Source: Solirubrobacterales bacterium (lineage in GTDB: Bacteria; Actinomycetota; Thermoleophilia; Solirubrobacterales; Solirubrobacteraceae). Taken from it: DNA of 39,543 nucleotides. The position numbers and the translations under genes were made by a program. Of this stretch, positions 31,422-39,472 are shown one piece after another. The notes under the pieces are model-generated. The model was not told the DNA's origin and ran no database searches. It was given only the letters and a program-made list of their open reading frames with translations. Each line of letters opens with the position of its first letter. Position 1 is the first letter of the stretch. The stretch lies in assembly GCA_027306855.1 (NCBI GenBank), contig DAHUYZ010000014.1, positions 1 through 39,543 of the forward strand, written 5' to 3'.

Positions 31422-32096
31422 CTACCGCCCACCGAACCGGCGCCTGCGCTCTGAGAACTCGGCCAGCGACTCCTCGAGCGCCTGCCTGCCGAAGTCGGGC
31501 CACAGCTCGTCGCGAAAGACGAGCTCCGAGTACGCCGACTGCCACAGCAGGTAGTTGGACAGGCGCCGCTCGCCGCTCGTACGGATAATCAGGTCCGGGT
31601 CGTGCATCTCGGGCGCATAGAGCAGGTCTCGGAAGTCCTCCTCCGTCCCGCCCGTAAAGCGCTTGGCCGCATCGACGATCTCAGCCCGGCCGCCGTAGTT
31701 GAACGCTACAAACAGCGTGATCAACGTATTGTCTGTAGTCAGTTCCTCGGCCCAGCGCATCCGCTCGACGAGCTCCGGCGGTATGCCGTCGCGACGGCCG
31801 ATGAATCTCATGCGCACGTTCTCGGCGTGCAGCTCCGGCGTCTCGCTTGCGATCCGGCTCGAGAACATCTCCATCAGCCCAGCCACCTCCTCCGAGGGGC
31901 GCGACCAGTTCTCGGTTGAGAACGAGTAGACGGTCAGCTCCTTGATGCCAAGCTCCGCGGCGTCGCGCAGACGCGCCTTGACCGTGTCCGCGCCCGCGCT
32001 GTGGCCGTCGTTGACCGGCAGGCCGCGAGCGCGCGCCCAGCGGCCGTTGCCGTCGGTGATGATCGCCACATAGCGGGCCTCGGATGCCGCCGCCAT
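31422..32096 (-). CDS. uppS: Isoprenyl transferase (undecaprenyl diphosphate synthase)
   Basis: The 224-residue cis-prenyltransferase makes the polyprenyl diphosphate carrier for cell-wall synthesis. The catalytic Asp is D15 in AIITDGNGRWA (usually IIMDGNGRWA; the Met is Thr here). Also present are YSFSTENWSRP, FNYGGRAEI and LIIRTSGERRLSNYLLWQSA. The chain length of the product cannot be read from the sequence. It lies 16 bp downstream of frr and 4 bp before cdsA. Confidence 0.96.
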   Translation of the reverse strand: MAAASEARYVAIITDGNGRWARARGLPVNDGHSAGADTVKARLRDAAELGIKELTVYSFSTENWSRPSEEVAGLMEMFSSRIASETPELHAENVRMRFIGRRDGIPPELVERMRWAEELTTDNTLITLFVAFNYGGRAEIVDAAKRFTGGTEEDFRDLLYAPEMHDPDLIIRTSGERRLSNYLLWQSAYSELVFRDELWPDFGRQALEESLAEFSERRRRFGGR

Positions 32097-32112
32097 CAGG
32101 GGATCCTCGCCC

Positions 32113-32682
32113 TCAAACCTCGAGGATCTCTTCTTCCTTGCTCTTCAGGATCGACTCGAGATCGCCGATCCGGCCGTCCGTGAGCTTCTGCAGCTCGACC
32201 TCGGCGCGATGCTCATCGTCGGAGCCCGCCTCTCCTTCGGCCTTCAGCTCGCGCAGATGGTGCATCGTGTCGCGGCGGATGTTGCGTATCGCGACACGGC
32301 CCTCCTCGGCGAGATTGCGCACCACCTTTACGAGATCGCGGCGTCGCTCCTCGGTCAGCTCAGGCACGGCCAGGCGGATCAGGTTGCCGTCGTTGGAGGG
32401 GGTGAGGCCGACGTCTGACTCGTTGATCGCCTTCTCGATCGACTTGATCGACGACTTGTCGTAGGGCTGCACCGTGATCAAGCGCGCCTCGGGCGCGGAG
32501 ATCGTCGCGAGCTGGTTCAAGGGCGTCTGCGCGCCGTAGTAGTCGACCGCGATCCTGTCGAGCAGAGCCGGGCTGGCACGGCCAGTCCGCACCGTCGAGA
32601 ACTCGTGTTGCGTGGACTCGACCGACTTGGCCATCCGCTCGCGAGCATCCTCGAGCAGTGCGTCGATCATCTCAGCGGCCAT
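32113..32682 (-). CDS. frr: Ribosome recycling factor
   Basis: The 189-residue factor splits post-termination ribosomes together with EF-G. It shows the family core FSTVRTGRASPALLDRIAVD, YYGAQTPLNQLATIS, ITVQPYDKSSIKSIEKAI and the conserved LTEERRRDLVKVV with AIRNIRRD. Length is normal. An internal ATG at 32670 (MIDALLEDA) is a second possible start. It follows pyrH by 36 bp in the universal pyrH-frr order. Confidence 0.96.
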   Translation of the reverse strand: MAAEMIDALLEDARERMAKSVESTQHEFSTVRTGRASPALLDRIAVDYYGAQTPLNQLATISAPEARLITVQPYDKSSIKSIEKAINESDVGLTPSNDGNLIRLAVPELTEERRRDLVKVVRNLAEEGRVAIRNIRRDTMHHLRELKAEGEAGSDDEHRAEVELQKLTDGRIGDLESILKSKEEEILEV

Positions 32683-32718
32683 CGCCGTCTCCTATCCTCG
32701 AAATGGGTGTGGTGGCGC

Positions 32719-33433
32719 TCATGTCCGCACCAGCGTTCCGACCCGCGCGCCCGACACGATCCTCGAGATGTTCGTCTCGTCGTCCATGTTGAAAACGTTC
32801 AAAGGCATGCCGTTATCCATGCAGAGAGCGAGCGCTGTGGAGTCCATCACGCGCAGACGGCGCTCGATCGCCTCCATGTGGGTGATCTCGGGTAGGAACT
32901 CCGCCTGCGGGTCCACGGCCGGGTCGGCGCTGTAGACGCCTTCGACCCCGTTCTTGGCCATCAGGATGATCTCTGCGTGGATATCCGCCGCGCGCAGCGC
33001 CGCCGCGGTGTCCGTCGTGAAGAACGGGTTGCCGGTGCCGCCCGCGAAGATCACGACGCGCCCCTTCTCCAGATGACGCATCGCACGCCGGCGTATATAG
33101 GGCTCGGCGACCTCCGAGATCGCCAGCGCCGACTGCACACGCGTGTCCGTGCCGGCCTTCTCGAGCGCATCTTGGAGCGGCAGCGCGTTCAGCACCGTCG
33201 CGAGCATCCCCATGTAGTCGCCTGTCGCGCGGTCCATGCCGTCGGCCGCGCCACGCATGCCCCTATAGATGTTGCCGGCCCCGACGACGATCGCGACCTC
33301 GACCCCCCGATCGCGCACCGCGCTGACGCGCTACGGCGGCGACGCGCTCCGGGTCGGTCCCGTAGTCGAGCGAACCCATCAGGGCCTCCCCGGAGAGCTT
33401 GAGCAGGATGCGTTTGAAGGCAGGCGCGGTCAT
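32719..33433 (-). CDS. pyrH: UMP kinase, reading frame broken near 33325
   Basis: UMP kinase phosphorylates UMP to UDP. The body of the protein is clear: [13 protein letters not shown], the [20 protein letters not shown] motif and [12 protein letters not shown]. The true N-terminus ([23 protein letters not shown] at 33433) is in a different frame. It runs to about VAAVARQ and meets the downstream frame ([11 protein letters not shown]) near 33321-33330. Alignment with E. coli PyrH implies about three residues are missing, which fits loss of 5 bases. Without the first part the phosphate-binding KLSGEA loop is lost. Because pyrH is normally essential, a sequencing or assembly error is more likely than a true mutation. 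A GTG at 33318 would give only a truncated product. Confidence 0.88.
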
Positions 33434-33449
33434 TGGCGCCAGAGCCTAT

Positions 33450-34133
33450 CTACTGTCCTACCGCGAACCTCACAAAGCGGCGTATTACGACGTTCTCGCC
33501 CGTCTTCGCGGTCAGCTCGTCGCGCAGCTGCTGCACGGTCTTGCCCTCGAACTTGGGGTTGTGCATCTCCTGCTCGAGCAACACGATCGTCTGATACCAC
33601 GAGTCGAGCTTGCCGGCGACGATCTTCTCGCGCACGTTCTCCGGCTTCTCAGCCGCCTCCTGCTCGTAGATACGTGCCTCGGCGTCGCGCACGTCCTGCG
33701 GGACGTCTTCGCGGCTCACATACGACACGGACGGCGAGGCGGCTATCTGCATCGCCACGTCTCTTGCGAACGCGACGAAGTCCTCGTTGGTCGCGACGAA
33801 GTCGGTGTTGCAGTCGACCTCGATCAGCACGCCGACCTTGGCGCCCGCGTGTATGTAGGACTGGATCGTGCCCTCGGTTGCGACGCGCTCGCCGAGGTCC
33901 TGGATCTTCTTGCCCAGTGCGACTCGCAGGATCTCGATCGCCTTCTCGATGTCGCCGCCGGCCTCTGAGAGCGCCTTCTTGCAGTCCATCATGCCCGCGC
34001 CTGTGCGGTCGCGCAACGCCTTTACGTCCTTCGCTGAGATGATCGAGCCGGCATCCAGCCGGCTCTCCTGGCCTTGAAGGTCGCCATCCGGGCGACCTTG
34101 ACCGGGCCTGCCGGCCCTTCCTACGGCACTCAT
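33450..34133 (-). CDS. tsf: Elongation factor Ts
   Basis: EF-Ts exchanges GDP for GTP on EF-Tu. The protein has the N-terminal domain [20 protein letters not shown], then [15 protein letters not shown], and the core [20 protein letters not shown]; it is the short form of about 200 residues. The start is unclear. The ATG at 34133 overlaps the rpsB stop (ATGA) but adds a Gly/Arg-rich stretch of about 30 residues not seen in the family, and that stretch folds into three stem-loops. Other options are CTG at 34058, 6 bases behind AGGAG (34065-34069), or ATG at 34054, which is well placed but out of frame, so a small indel is possible. Confidence 0.93.
   Translation of the reverse strand: MSAVGRAGRPGQGRPDGDLQGQESRLDAGSIISAKDVKALRDRTGAGMMDCKKALSEAGGDIEKAIEILRVALGKKIQDLGERVATEGTIQSYIHAGAKVGVLIEVDCNTDFVATNEDFVAFARDVAMQIAASPSVSYVSREDVPQDVRDAEARIYEQEAAEKPENVREKIVAGKLDSWYQTIVLLEQEMHNPKFEGKTVQQLRDELTAKTGENVVIRRFVRFAVGQ
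34045..34117 (-). promoter_or_regulatory. Three tandem stem-loops at the rpsB-tsf junction
   Basis: On the minus strand, in order: GGGCC-4 nt-GGCCC (34104-34117); AAGGTCGCC-CGGAT-GGCGACCTT (34077-34099, a perfect 9-bp stem); and GAGCCGGC-TGGAT-GCCGGCTC (34045-34065, a perfect 8-bp stem). The last two have 5-base loops sharing GGAT, and an AGGAG ribosome-binding site lies between them. This suggests noncoding regulatory RNA, as in other bacteria where the rpsB-tsf spacer attenuates transcription. No U-tract follows, so it is not a standard terminator. Confidence 0.6.
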
Positions 34134-35077
34134 GACGCGCTTGCCTCCTTGGCGGCCTCATCGCCGGCCGTCTCCGCCGCGGCGCTCGGCTCCTTGACGA
34201 CCTCACCGGTAGACTCGGACGTGGCCTCGGATGCAGGGTCCGCTGCTTGGGCTTGGGCCTCGGCGGCCTCCTTAGCGGCCTGTTCCTCAGCCTCACGCTT
34301 GGCCCTCTCTTCGGCCTCTCGCTTTGCGCGCTCCTCCGCTTCACGACGGGCCTGCTCGGCTCGTTCCTGGCGCGCGCGCTCCTCCTCGGCCCGGAAGATC
34401 GCGTGGCTCTGAGCTACGACGTCTCCGATCGCTTTGGCTACGAGAGCGCAGGAGCGGATCGCGTCGTCGTTGCCGGGGATTACGTAGTCGATCCCGTCGG
34501 GGTCGCAGTTGGTGTCCACCAGGCCCATGATTGGGATTCGAAGCCGCTGGGCTTCGCGGACGGCGATCGCCTCCGTCTTGAGGTCGATCACGAAGACCGC
34601 ATCGGGCACGCGCTGCATGTTCTTGACGCCGCCGAGGTTCGCACGCAGCTTGGCGAGGTCTGCCTGGGCTGCCATGCGCTCGCGCGTGGGCAGCAGCTCG
34701 AGCTGGCCCTCCGCCTCGTAGCGCTCGAGATCGTGCAGGCGCCTGATGCGCAGGTTGATCGTCTGGAAGTTCGTCAGCAGGCCACCGAGCCAGCGATGGT
34801 TGACATACGGCATCTCCGCGGCCTGCGCGACCTCCTTGATCGTGTCGCGCGCCTGCTTCTTGGTGCCGACGAACAGCACGGTGCCGCCTCGGCGCCCGAC
34901 CTCCTCGGCGAAGCGTTGTGCCTGCGCCAACAGGGTCGCCGTCTTCAGCAGGTCGATGATGTAGATGCCGTTGCGCTCGCCGTGGATGAAGCGGCGCATC
35001 TTTGGGTTCCAGCGGCGCGTCTGATGGCCGAAATGGACTCCGGCCTCCAGAAGCTCCGCGATACCTACCTCGCTCAC
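34130..35077 (-). CDS. rpsB: Ribosomal protein S2 with a long charged C-terminal extension
   Basis: The 315-residue protein carries a complete S2 core (about 1-228: [53 protein letters not shown]). An 87-residue tail follows. Its first half is a charged helix with the repeat REAEERAK twice in tandem (245-252, 253-260) and related units; the second half is Ala/Glu/Ser-rich and probably disordered. Extra S2 tails occur in some actinobacteria, but this one is long. The start is GTG at 35077, supported by AAGGGAG at 35085-35091, 7 bases away. The leader to 35224 shows no clear promoter. Confidence 0.95.
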   Translation of the reverse strand: MSEVGIAELLEAGVHFGHQTRRWNPKMRRFIHGERNGIYIIDLLKTATLLAQAQRFAEEVGRRGGTVLFVGTKKQARDTIKEVAQAAEMPYVNHRWLGGLLTNFQTINLRIRRLHDLERYEAEGQLELLPTRERMAAQADLAKLRANLGGVKNMQRVPDAVFVIDLKTEAIAVREAQRLRIPIMGLVDTNCDPDGIDYVIPGNDDAIRSCALVAKAIGDVVAQSHAIFRAEEERARQERAEQARREAEERAKREAEERAKREAEEQAAKEAAEAQAQAADPASEATSESTGEVVKEPSAAAETAGDEAAKEASAS

Positions 35078-35224
35078 GGTCTTGCTCCCTTGATGTCGTG
35101 TCGTTCGATCCCGGCGGAGGGCGATCGCGGACCCGAGGCTCGAAGGTGAGCTTGCTCAGGCAGGGCCGCGTCATACACCGCAGGGTGTTGGGGTCTAGGT
35201 CCGCTCAGGATAGCCCAGATGACC

Positions 35225-35905
35225 TCAAGCCGCCTCGCCTTCAGCCCGCTCCAGCGCCGCGCGCAGGTCGCCGGGAAGCGACGAGCTGACGTCGATGGGA
35301 TCGCCCGTCATCGGATGCTCGAAGGAGAGCCGAACGGCGTGCAGGAACTGGCGCTTGCAGCCGAGCAGCCCCGGCGTTCCGTACTCGGGGTCGCCGCAGA
35401 CCGGATGGCCGATCGCCTGCATATGGACACGGATCTGGTGGGTACGACCCGTGTCGAGCGCGAGCCGCAGCAGCGAGTAGCGACCGAGGCGCCGCTCCAG
35501 CGTGAAGTGTGTGCGCGCGTGGCGCCCGCCTGCGCCGCCGACCGCCATGCGGGTGCGCACACGCGGATCGCGCCCAACCGGCGCCTCGATCGTGCCGGTG
35601 CGCGCCGGCGGGACGCCCTCCACGAGCGCGAGGTATTCGCGCTTGATCTCGCGCCTGCGCAGCGCCGCCTGCAGGAGCCGATGGGCCTGCTCGGAGCGCG
35701 CGACGAGAATCAAGCCGGAGGTGTCCTTGTCGAGACGGTGTACGATCCCGGCGCGCTCTGGATCGCCGCCGGCCGCGGTGCCCGCCAAGAGCTGCGAGAG
35801 CGTGCCCTCGCGGTGGCCGCGCGCCGGGTGCACGACGAGACCTGCCGGCTTATCGACGATCAGCAGGTGCTCGTCGCTGTAGACGACGTCCAGCTGTGCG
35901 CTCAC
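35225..35905 (-). CDS. RluA/RluD-family pseudouridine synthase without S4 domain
   Basis: The 226-residue enzyme isomerises uridine to pseudouridine in RNA. It has the family motifs LDVVYSDEHLLIVDKPAGLV, the catalytic HRLDKDTSGL (Asp nucleophile) and LDTGRTHQIRVHMQAIGHPV with GDPEYG. RluD proteins usually start with an RNA-binding S4 domain of about 80 residues; it is absent. The GTG start at 35905 overlaps the lspA stop (GTGA), so translation starts right at the catalytic domain. Which rRNA or tRNA site it modifies is unknown. The adjacency to lspA is common across bacteria. Confidence 0.92.
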   Translation of the reverse strand: MSAQLDVVYSDEHLLIVDKPAGLVVHPARGHREGTLSQLLAGTAAGGDPERAGIVHRLDKDTSGLILVARSEQAHRLLQAALRRREIKREYLALVEGVPPARTGTIEAPVGRDPRVRTRMAVGGAGGRHARTHFTLERRLGRYSLLRLALDTGRTHQIRVHMQAIGHPVCGDPEYGTPGLLGCKRQFLHAVRLSFEHPMTGDPIDVSSSLPGDLRAALERAEGEAA

Positions 35906-36378
35906 TCGGCGCTCTCCGGATCGCGCCTCTCGATCACGAACAGCAGCACGATCACCCCGAGCGTGATCGAGGCGTCGGCGAGATTGAAGGGCGGCCAGCC
36001 GAGCGGCAGCTTGATGAAGTCGGTCACCGAGCCGGAGCGGACACGATCGAGGATGTTGCCGAGCGCCCCGCCGAGCAGCATGCCGGTGGGCAACCAGATC
36101 AGCGGCCTGGAGACGTGGCGCACGAAGTACACGATCAGCACGGCGAGCGCCACGGTGACGAGGATCGTGACGGCTACGTGCCTGCCGGGCAGGAAGCCGA
36201 ACGCGACGCCCTGATTGTGGGCGTTGACGAGCGCAAGCCCCGGCAGCACGTCGCGCACTTCGCCCGGCACGATCGCGGCCCGGACCGCGGCCTTGGAGAG
36301 CTGGTCGAGCAAGATCACAGCGCCTGCTACCAGCGCCGTCCACAGCCAGGCGCGGGCGGCGCTGCGCTGCGAGGTCAC
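35902..36378 (-). CDS. lspA: Lipoprotein signal peptidase (signal peptidase II)
   Basis: The 158-residue membrane aspartic protease cuts lipoprotein signal peptides before the lipidated cysteine. It has four membrane helices and the conserved blocks VILLDQLSKA, NQGVAFGFL, GNILDRVRSGSVTDFI and FNLADASI, the last two holding the catalytic aspartates. GTG at 36378 is chosen because it lies just after the yggT stop; a longer frame would run through yggT. The lipoprotein at 10.8-11.4 kb is a possible client. Confidence 0.94.
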   Translation of the reverse strand: MTSQRSAARAWLWTALVAGAVILLDQLSKAAVRAAIVPGEVRDVLPGLALVNAHNQGVAFGFLPGRHVAVTILVTVALAVLIVYFVRHVSRPLIWLPTGMLLGGALGNILDRVRSGSVTDFIKLPLGWPPFNLADASITLGVIVLLFVIERRDPESAE

Positions 36379-36383
36379 CTCGC

Positions 36384-36692
36384 TCAACCGTGGATCAGAC
36401 CGTTGACGATCAGGCTGTTGATAAGCGACAGCACGATGATCGCCACGATCGGGCTGAAGTCGAAGGCGCCGATCTGAGGAATGACGCGACGGAAGATCCT
36501 CAGGTATGGCTCGCATACGTCTCGCAAGAACGTGAGGATCGCATCGCTCGCGCGCGAGTACGGGGGTCGCACGCCGAACGCGAACAGCAGCTGCACGACG
36601 ATGTACAGCACGATGAGCAGCGTGTAAACATAGATCAGGGTCGACAGATAGCCGGCGATTTCGGTGCGCACGCTGGCAAGCAGGATCGTCAT
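36384..36692 (-). CDS. yggT: YggT-family membrane protein
   Basis: The 102-residue protein has two membrane helix regions (LIYVYTLLIVLYIVVQLLFA and IVAIIVLSLINSLIVNGLI). The segment between, with FLRDVCEPYLRIFRRVIPQIG and FDFSPIVA, is the YggT signature. The family lies beside sepF in many Gram-positive bacteria and has been tied to cell division and osmotic stress, but its function is not settled. Its ATG overlaps the proC stop by 4 bp (ATGA). Confidence 0.9.
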   Translation of the reverse strand: MTILLASVRTEIAGYLSTLIYVYTLLIVLYIVVQLLFAFGVRPPYSRASDAILTFLRDVCEPYLRIFRRVIPQIGAFDFSPIVAIIVLSLINSLIVNGLIHG

Positions 36693-37474
36693 CGCCGAGC
36701 GTCCCCGAGCACCGCGTCGAGCGCGTCGCTGAACGCCGCCCTCACGCCGCCTGCCTCTAGGGCCGCCAAGCCTCGTGCGGTCGTGCCACCCGGAGACGTC
36801 ACCTCCCGGCGCACAGCCAGCGTGTCGTAGCCGCGCTTGCGCAGCAGCTCGGCCGTCGCGCCCAGGGTCTCCGTCACGAGCGTGGCCGCCTGAGCAGGCG
36901 GGATGCCGCGACGCACGCCGGCGTCGATCTGCGCCTCGGCAACGAGCGCGACATACGCGGGGGCGCACGACATCAACCCCATCGCGACATCGACCAACGA
37001 GTCGTCGAGCGTCACGAGCGTGCCGAGCGAAGCGAACAGATCGCGCACCTGGGCATCGAGATCGGGGGAGCGCCCAAGGCCCTCCCGCTCGTCCCTTGTC
37101 GAGGTGTCAACCGCCTGCACGATCGCGCCGGCCCGCACCTCTGCGGGCAGAGATGGAAGGAAGCGATAGACGGGCCTGTCCGGGTAGGCCTGCTTCAAAG
37201 CCGACAGCGGCGTGGCTGCAAGGATCGACGCGACGGCCTTCGCGTACGGCACCAGCTCGGCGGCGACATCACGCAGCTGGGCAGGCTTGTGGCAGAGCAC
37301 CACCAGGTCGGCGCCCTGCGCGACCTCGGCGCCCGAGCGAAGCGCCTGTCCGCCCGTCTCCTGCGCTAGGGCCTGCGCGCGCTCGAGGACGGGGTCGAAG
37401 CAGACCACGGGCCGCGCCCAGCCTCGCGCCATTGCGCGCGCCATGTTGCCGCAACCAATGAGCCCGATCTTCAT
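36689..37474 (-). CDS. proC: Pyrroline-5-carboxylate reductase
   Basis: The 261-residue enzyme reduces pyrroline-5-carboxylate to proline with NAD(P)H. It has the Rossmann start MKIGLIGCGNMARAMARGW, the catalytic domain with GLMSCAPAYVALVAEA, and the signature REVTSPGGTTARGLAALE. It stands between sepF and yggT, where proC is found in several Gram-positive bacteria. A 3-bp gap separates it from sepF and a 4-bp overlap from yggT. Confidence 0.94.
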   Translation of the reverse strand: MKIGLIGCGNMARAMARGWARPVVCFDPVLERAQALAQETGGQALRSGAEVAQGADLVVLCHKPAQLRDVAAELVPYAKAVASILAATPLSALKQAYPDRPVYRFLPSLPAEVRAGAIVQAVDTSTRDEREGLGRSPDLDAQVRDLFASLGTLVTLDDSLVDVAMGLMSCAPAYVALVAEAQIDAGVRRGIPPAQAATLVTETLGATAELLRKRGYDTLAVRREVTSPGGTTARGLAALEAGGVRAAFSDALDAVLGDARR

Positions 37475-37477
37475 GCG

Positions 37478-37999
37478 TCAGGACTGATTAAAAAAGCCCT
37501 TTTCGATCAAGCGCGCCTTCTCCTCGGCGGAGATCTCGACGTTGCGCGGGGTCAGCATGAAGACCTTGTCGGCGATCCGCTGCATGCCGCCGTCGAGGGC
37601 GTAGGTGAGGCCGGAGGCGAAGTCGATCAGGCGCTTTGAGAGGTCGGTCTCGACGCCCTGAAGGTTGAGGATGACGGGGATCGAGTCCTTGAACTTGTCG
37701 GCGATCTGCTGGGCGTCGTTGAAGGACTTGGGGATCACGAGGTGCACGCGCACGTCGCCGTTGCCGTTGCGTCCGACCGGGCGCAGCACCGTCGTGGGCC
37801 GGCCGCGCGGTTCGTCCTCGGCGAAGATCTCGTCGAACTCGTCGCGCCTGCGCCGCGGGGACAGGCGCCGTACGTTCGGGCGCTCGCGATAGCGGTCGGC
37901 GATCTCGTCCTCGTAGGGCTCTTCGTCATAGTCGTCGTGGTACTCCTCGGCGAGGCCGAAGTACACGAGCGCGCGGTGCCATGAGTCGCGAAAAGCCAT
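37478..37999 (-). CDS. sepF: Cell division protein SepF
   Basis: The 173-residue protein anchors and bundles FtsZ at the division site. It starts with a membrane-binding amphipathic region (MAFRDSWHRALVYFGLAEEY), then an acidic/Arg-rich linker (to about residue 75), and the core VRVHLVIPKSFNDAQQIADK, VILNLQGVETDLSKRLIDFA, SGLTYALDGGMQRIADKVFM. These match SepF throughout. It lies 97 bp downstream of yggS, the longest gap in this part of the array, and is followed by proC. No DivIVA gene appears in the part visible here. Confidence 0.96.
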   Translation of the reverse strand: MAFRDSWHRALVYFGLAEEYHDDYDEEPYEDEIADRYRERPNVRRLSPRRRRDEFDEIFAEDEPRGRPTTVLRPVGRNGNGDVRVHLVIPKSFNDAQQIADKFKDSIPVILNLQGVETDLSKRLIDFASGLTYALDGGMQRIADKVFMLTPRNVEISAEEKARLIEKGFFNQS

Positions 38000-38096
38000 G
38001 ATTTAGACGCGTTTTCGGTGAAAAGGGCCGTTTCCCTGCTCGCCCCGGCCATGCCAGGAGCCTGCCGGAGCGCACACGTTAGCCCACAAACTGCCC

Positions 38097-38759
38097 TTAA
38101 GCGTACAACCGCGTGCCGATCCGCACGATCGTCGAGCCCTCTTGCACCGCTACCGCGAAGTCCTGGGAGGTGCCCATCGAGAGGGTCGACAGGCCCCGCT
38201 GCGCCGCAAGCTCGGCGAGCTTGCGGAAGTATGGTCGGCTGCGCTCGGGGTCCTCGCAGAACGGCGGCATCGTCATCAGCCCGCTCACCGGCACGGGGCA
38301 GCGCGCAATGAAGTCGTCCAACTCGCTCGGGGAGAGGCCGCCCTTCGAGGTCTCGCCTGAGAGGTTGACCTCGACAAGCGCTGCCAGCCCGGGGCGCGCA
38401 CGGTCGCGATGGCGCTCGAGTTCACTGCGCGCGGACTCGCTCGCCAGCGAATGGATCAGGCGGACGTGGGGCACGATCAGGCGGACGTGTTTGCTCTGGA
38501 GCGCCCCGATGAAATCCCAGGCGAACAGGCTCCCGTACACCGGCGCCCGCTCCGTCAGTTGCTTGGCTCGATTCTCGCCCACGAGCGTGATGCCGGCCTG
38601 CGCGAGGATGATGAGCTGATCGGACTGCACGTACTTGATCGCGGCTAGCAGTTCCACCTCGCCGGGGTCCCGACCAGCCTGTTCGGCGGCCAGCGCGATC
38701 TCGGCGCGTACCGCAGCAAGGTTCTCGCGTACACGCTCGACACTCAGGGACGCGATCAC
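38097..38759 (-). CDS. yggS: YggS-family pyridoxal phosphate homeostasis protein
   Basis: The 220-residue protein binds PLP through the Lys in ELLAAIKYVQSDQL and resembles the YggS/PROSC family, which keeps free PLP and amino-acid pools balanced. Other conserved blocks are GENRAKQLTER, WDFIGALQSKHV, VNLSGETSKGGL, GLMTMPPF and SMGTSQDFAVAV with VRIGTRLYA. GTG at 38759 overlaps the pgeF stop (GTGA) and gives a normal N-terminus; GTG at 38768 is also possible. The position between pgeF and sepF is common in Actinobacteria. Confidence 0.93.
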   Translation of the reverse strand: MIASLSVERVRENLAAVRAEIALAAEQAGRDPGEVELLAAIKYVQSDQLIILAQAGITLVGENRAKQLTERAPVYGSLFAWDFIGALQSKHVRLIVPHVRLIHSLASESARSELERHRDRARPGLAALVEVNLSGETSKGGLSPSELDDFIARCPVPVSGLMTMPPFCEDPERSRPYFRKLAELAAQRGLSTLSMGTSQDFAVAVQEGSTIVRIGTRLYA

Positions 38760-39472
38760 GCGAGCCACGCGATCCCGGCCTGGCGACCCGCGCGCGAGCC
38801 TTCACGCCTGTAGGAGAAGAAACGCTCGTCGCAGATCGTGCAGGCGTCGACATCACGCACCTCGGCGACGCCGGCTGCGAGCAGCCGCGTTCGCGCAAGC
38901 GCCCGAAGGTCGATCGAGCGCCCGTAGCGATGGAGCCCGCCGCAGGCCGCGTGCACCTCCTCGCCGACCTCGTAACAGCAAGGCCCGGCGCACGGTCCGA
39001 TCACCGCCGTCAACGGACCTGTGCCGCCCACGTCACGGATGGCGTGGACTCCCTCCTCGAGCACGCCGCCCGCAAGCCCGCGCCAGCCTGCGTGCAGCGC
39101 GGCGACCGCGCCCTCGGCGCCGAGCGCGACGGGAACGCAGTCCGCCGTCAGCACCCTCGCCGCCAGCCCGCGAGCCGCGAGAGCATGACCGTCAGCCTCG
39201 AACGAGGGCTGGGCCGACTCTTCGTGCTCGACCAGAACGTCACCGTCTGCATGGACACGGCCCACGACCGCGCCGTGCACCTGATAGCCGCGCACGATCC
39301 GCCTCACACCGAGCGCGACACGCAAGCGCTCACGAGCCGCGAGCCCCTGCTCGCTGGCATCGCCGCCGACACTCGACAGGTTGCCGGCCGAGCGGTCGGT
39401 GAACAGGGCACGCCCGCCGCCGGGAAGCTCGATGACGGGCAGGCCGCCGATGGATTGCTCGGTCGTGCTCAT
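38756..39472 (-). CDS. pgeF: Peptidoglycan editing factor (YfiH/PgeF, laccase-domain protein)
   Basis: The 238-residue protein belongs to the YfiH family (once called multicopper polyphenol oxidases), some of which clean mis-incorporated residues from peptidoglycan precursors or act on purine nucleosides. The metal-site blocks are visible: GYQVHGAVV, ARVLTADCVPVAL and ALHAGWRGLAGGVLEEGV with IGPCAGPCCYEVGEEV. ATG at 39472 is chosen as the usual start; the frame is open up to GTG 39535. The last 71 bases of the window upstream hold nothing I can assign. In Actinobacteria ftsZ often precedes this gene, but it is not visible here. Confidence 0.92.
   Translation of the reverse strand: MSTTEQSIGGLPVIELPGGGRALFTDRSAGNLSSVGGDASEQGLAARERLRVALGVRRIVRGYQVHGAVVGRVHADGDVLVEHEESAQPSFEADGHALAARGLAARVLTADCVPVALGAEGAVAALHAGWRGLAGGVLEEGVHAIRDVGGTGPLTAVIGPCAGPCCYEVGEEVHAACGGLHRYGRSIDLRALARTRLLAAGVAEVRDVDACTICDERFFSYRREGSRAGRQAGIAWLA

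Noticed and set aside
35095-35125. tRNA T-loop-like GTTCGATCC near the rpsB start
   Set aside because: The flanking bases do not pair as a T-arm, and no acceptor or anticodon arms are found; it is not a tRNA.
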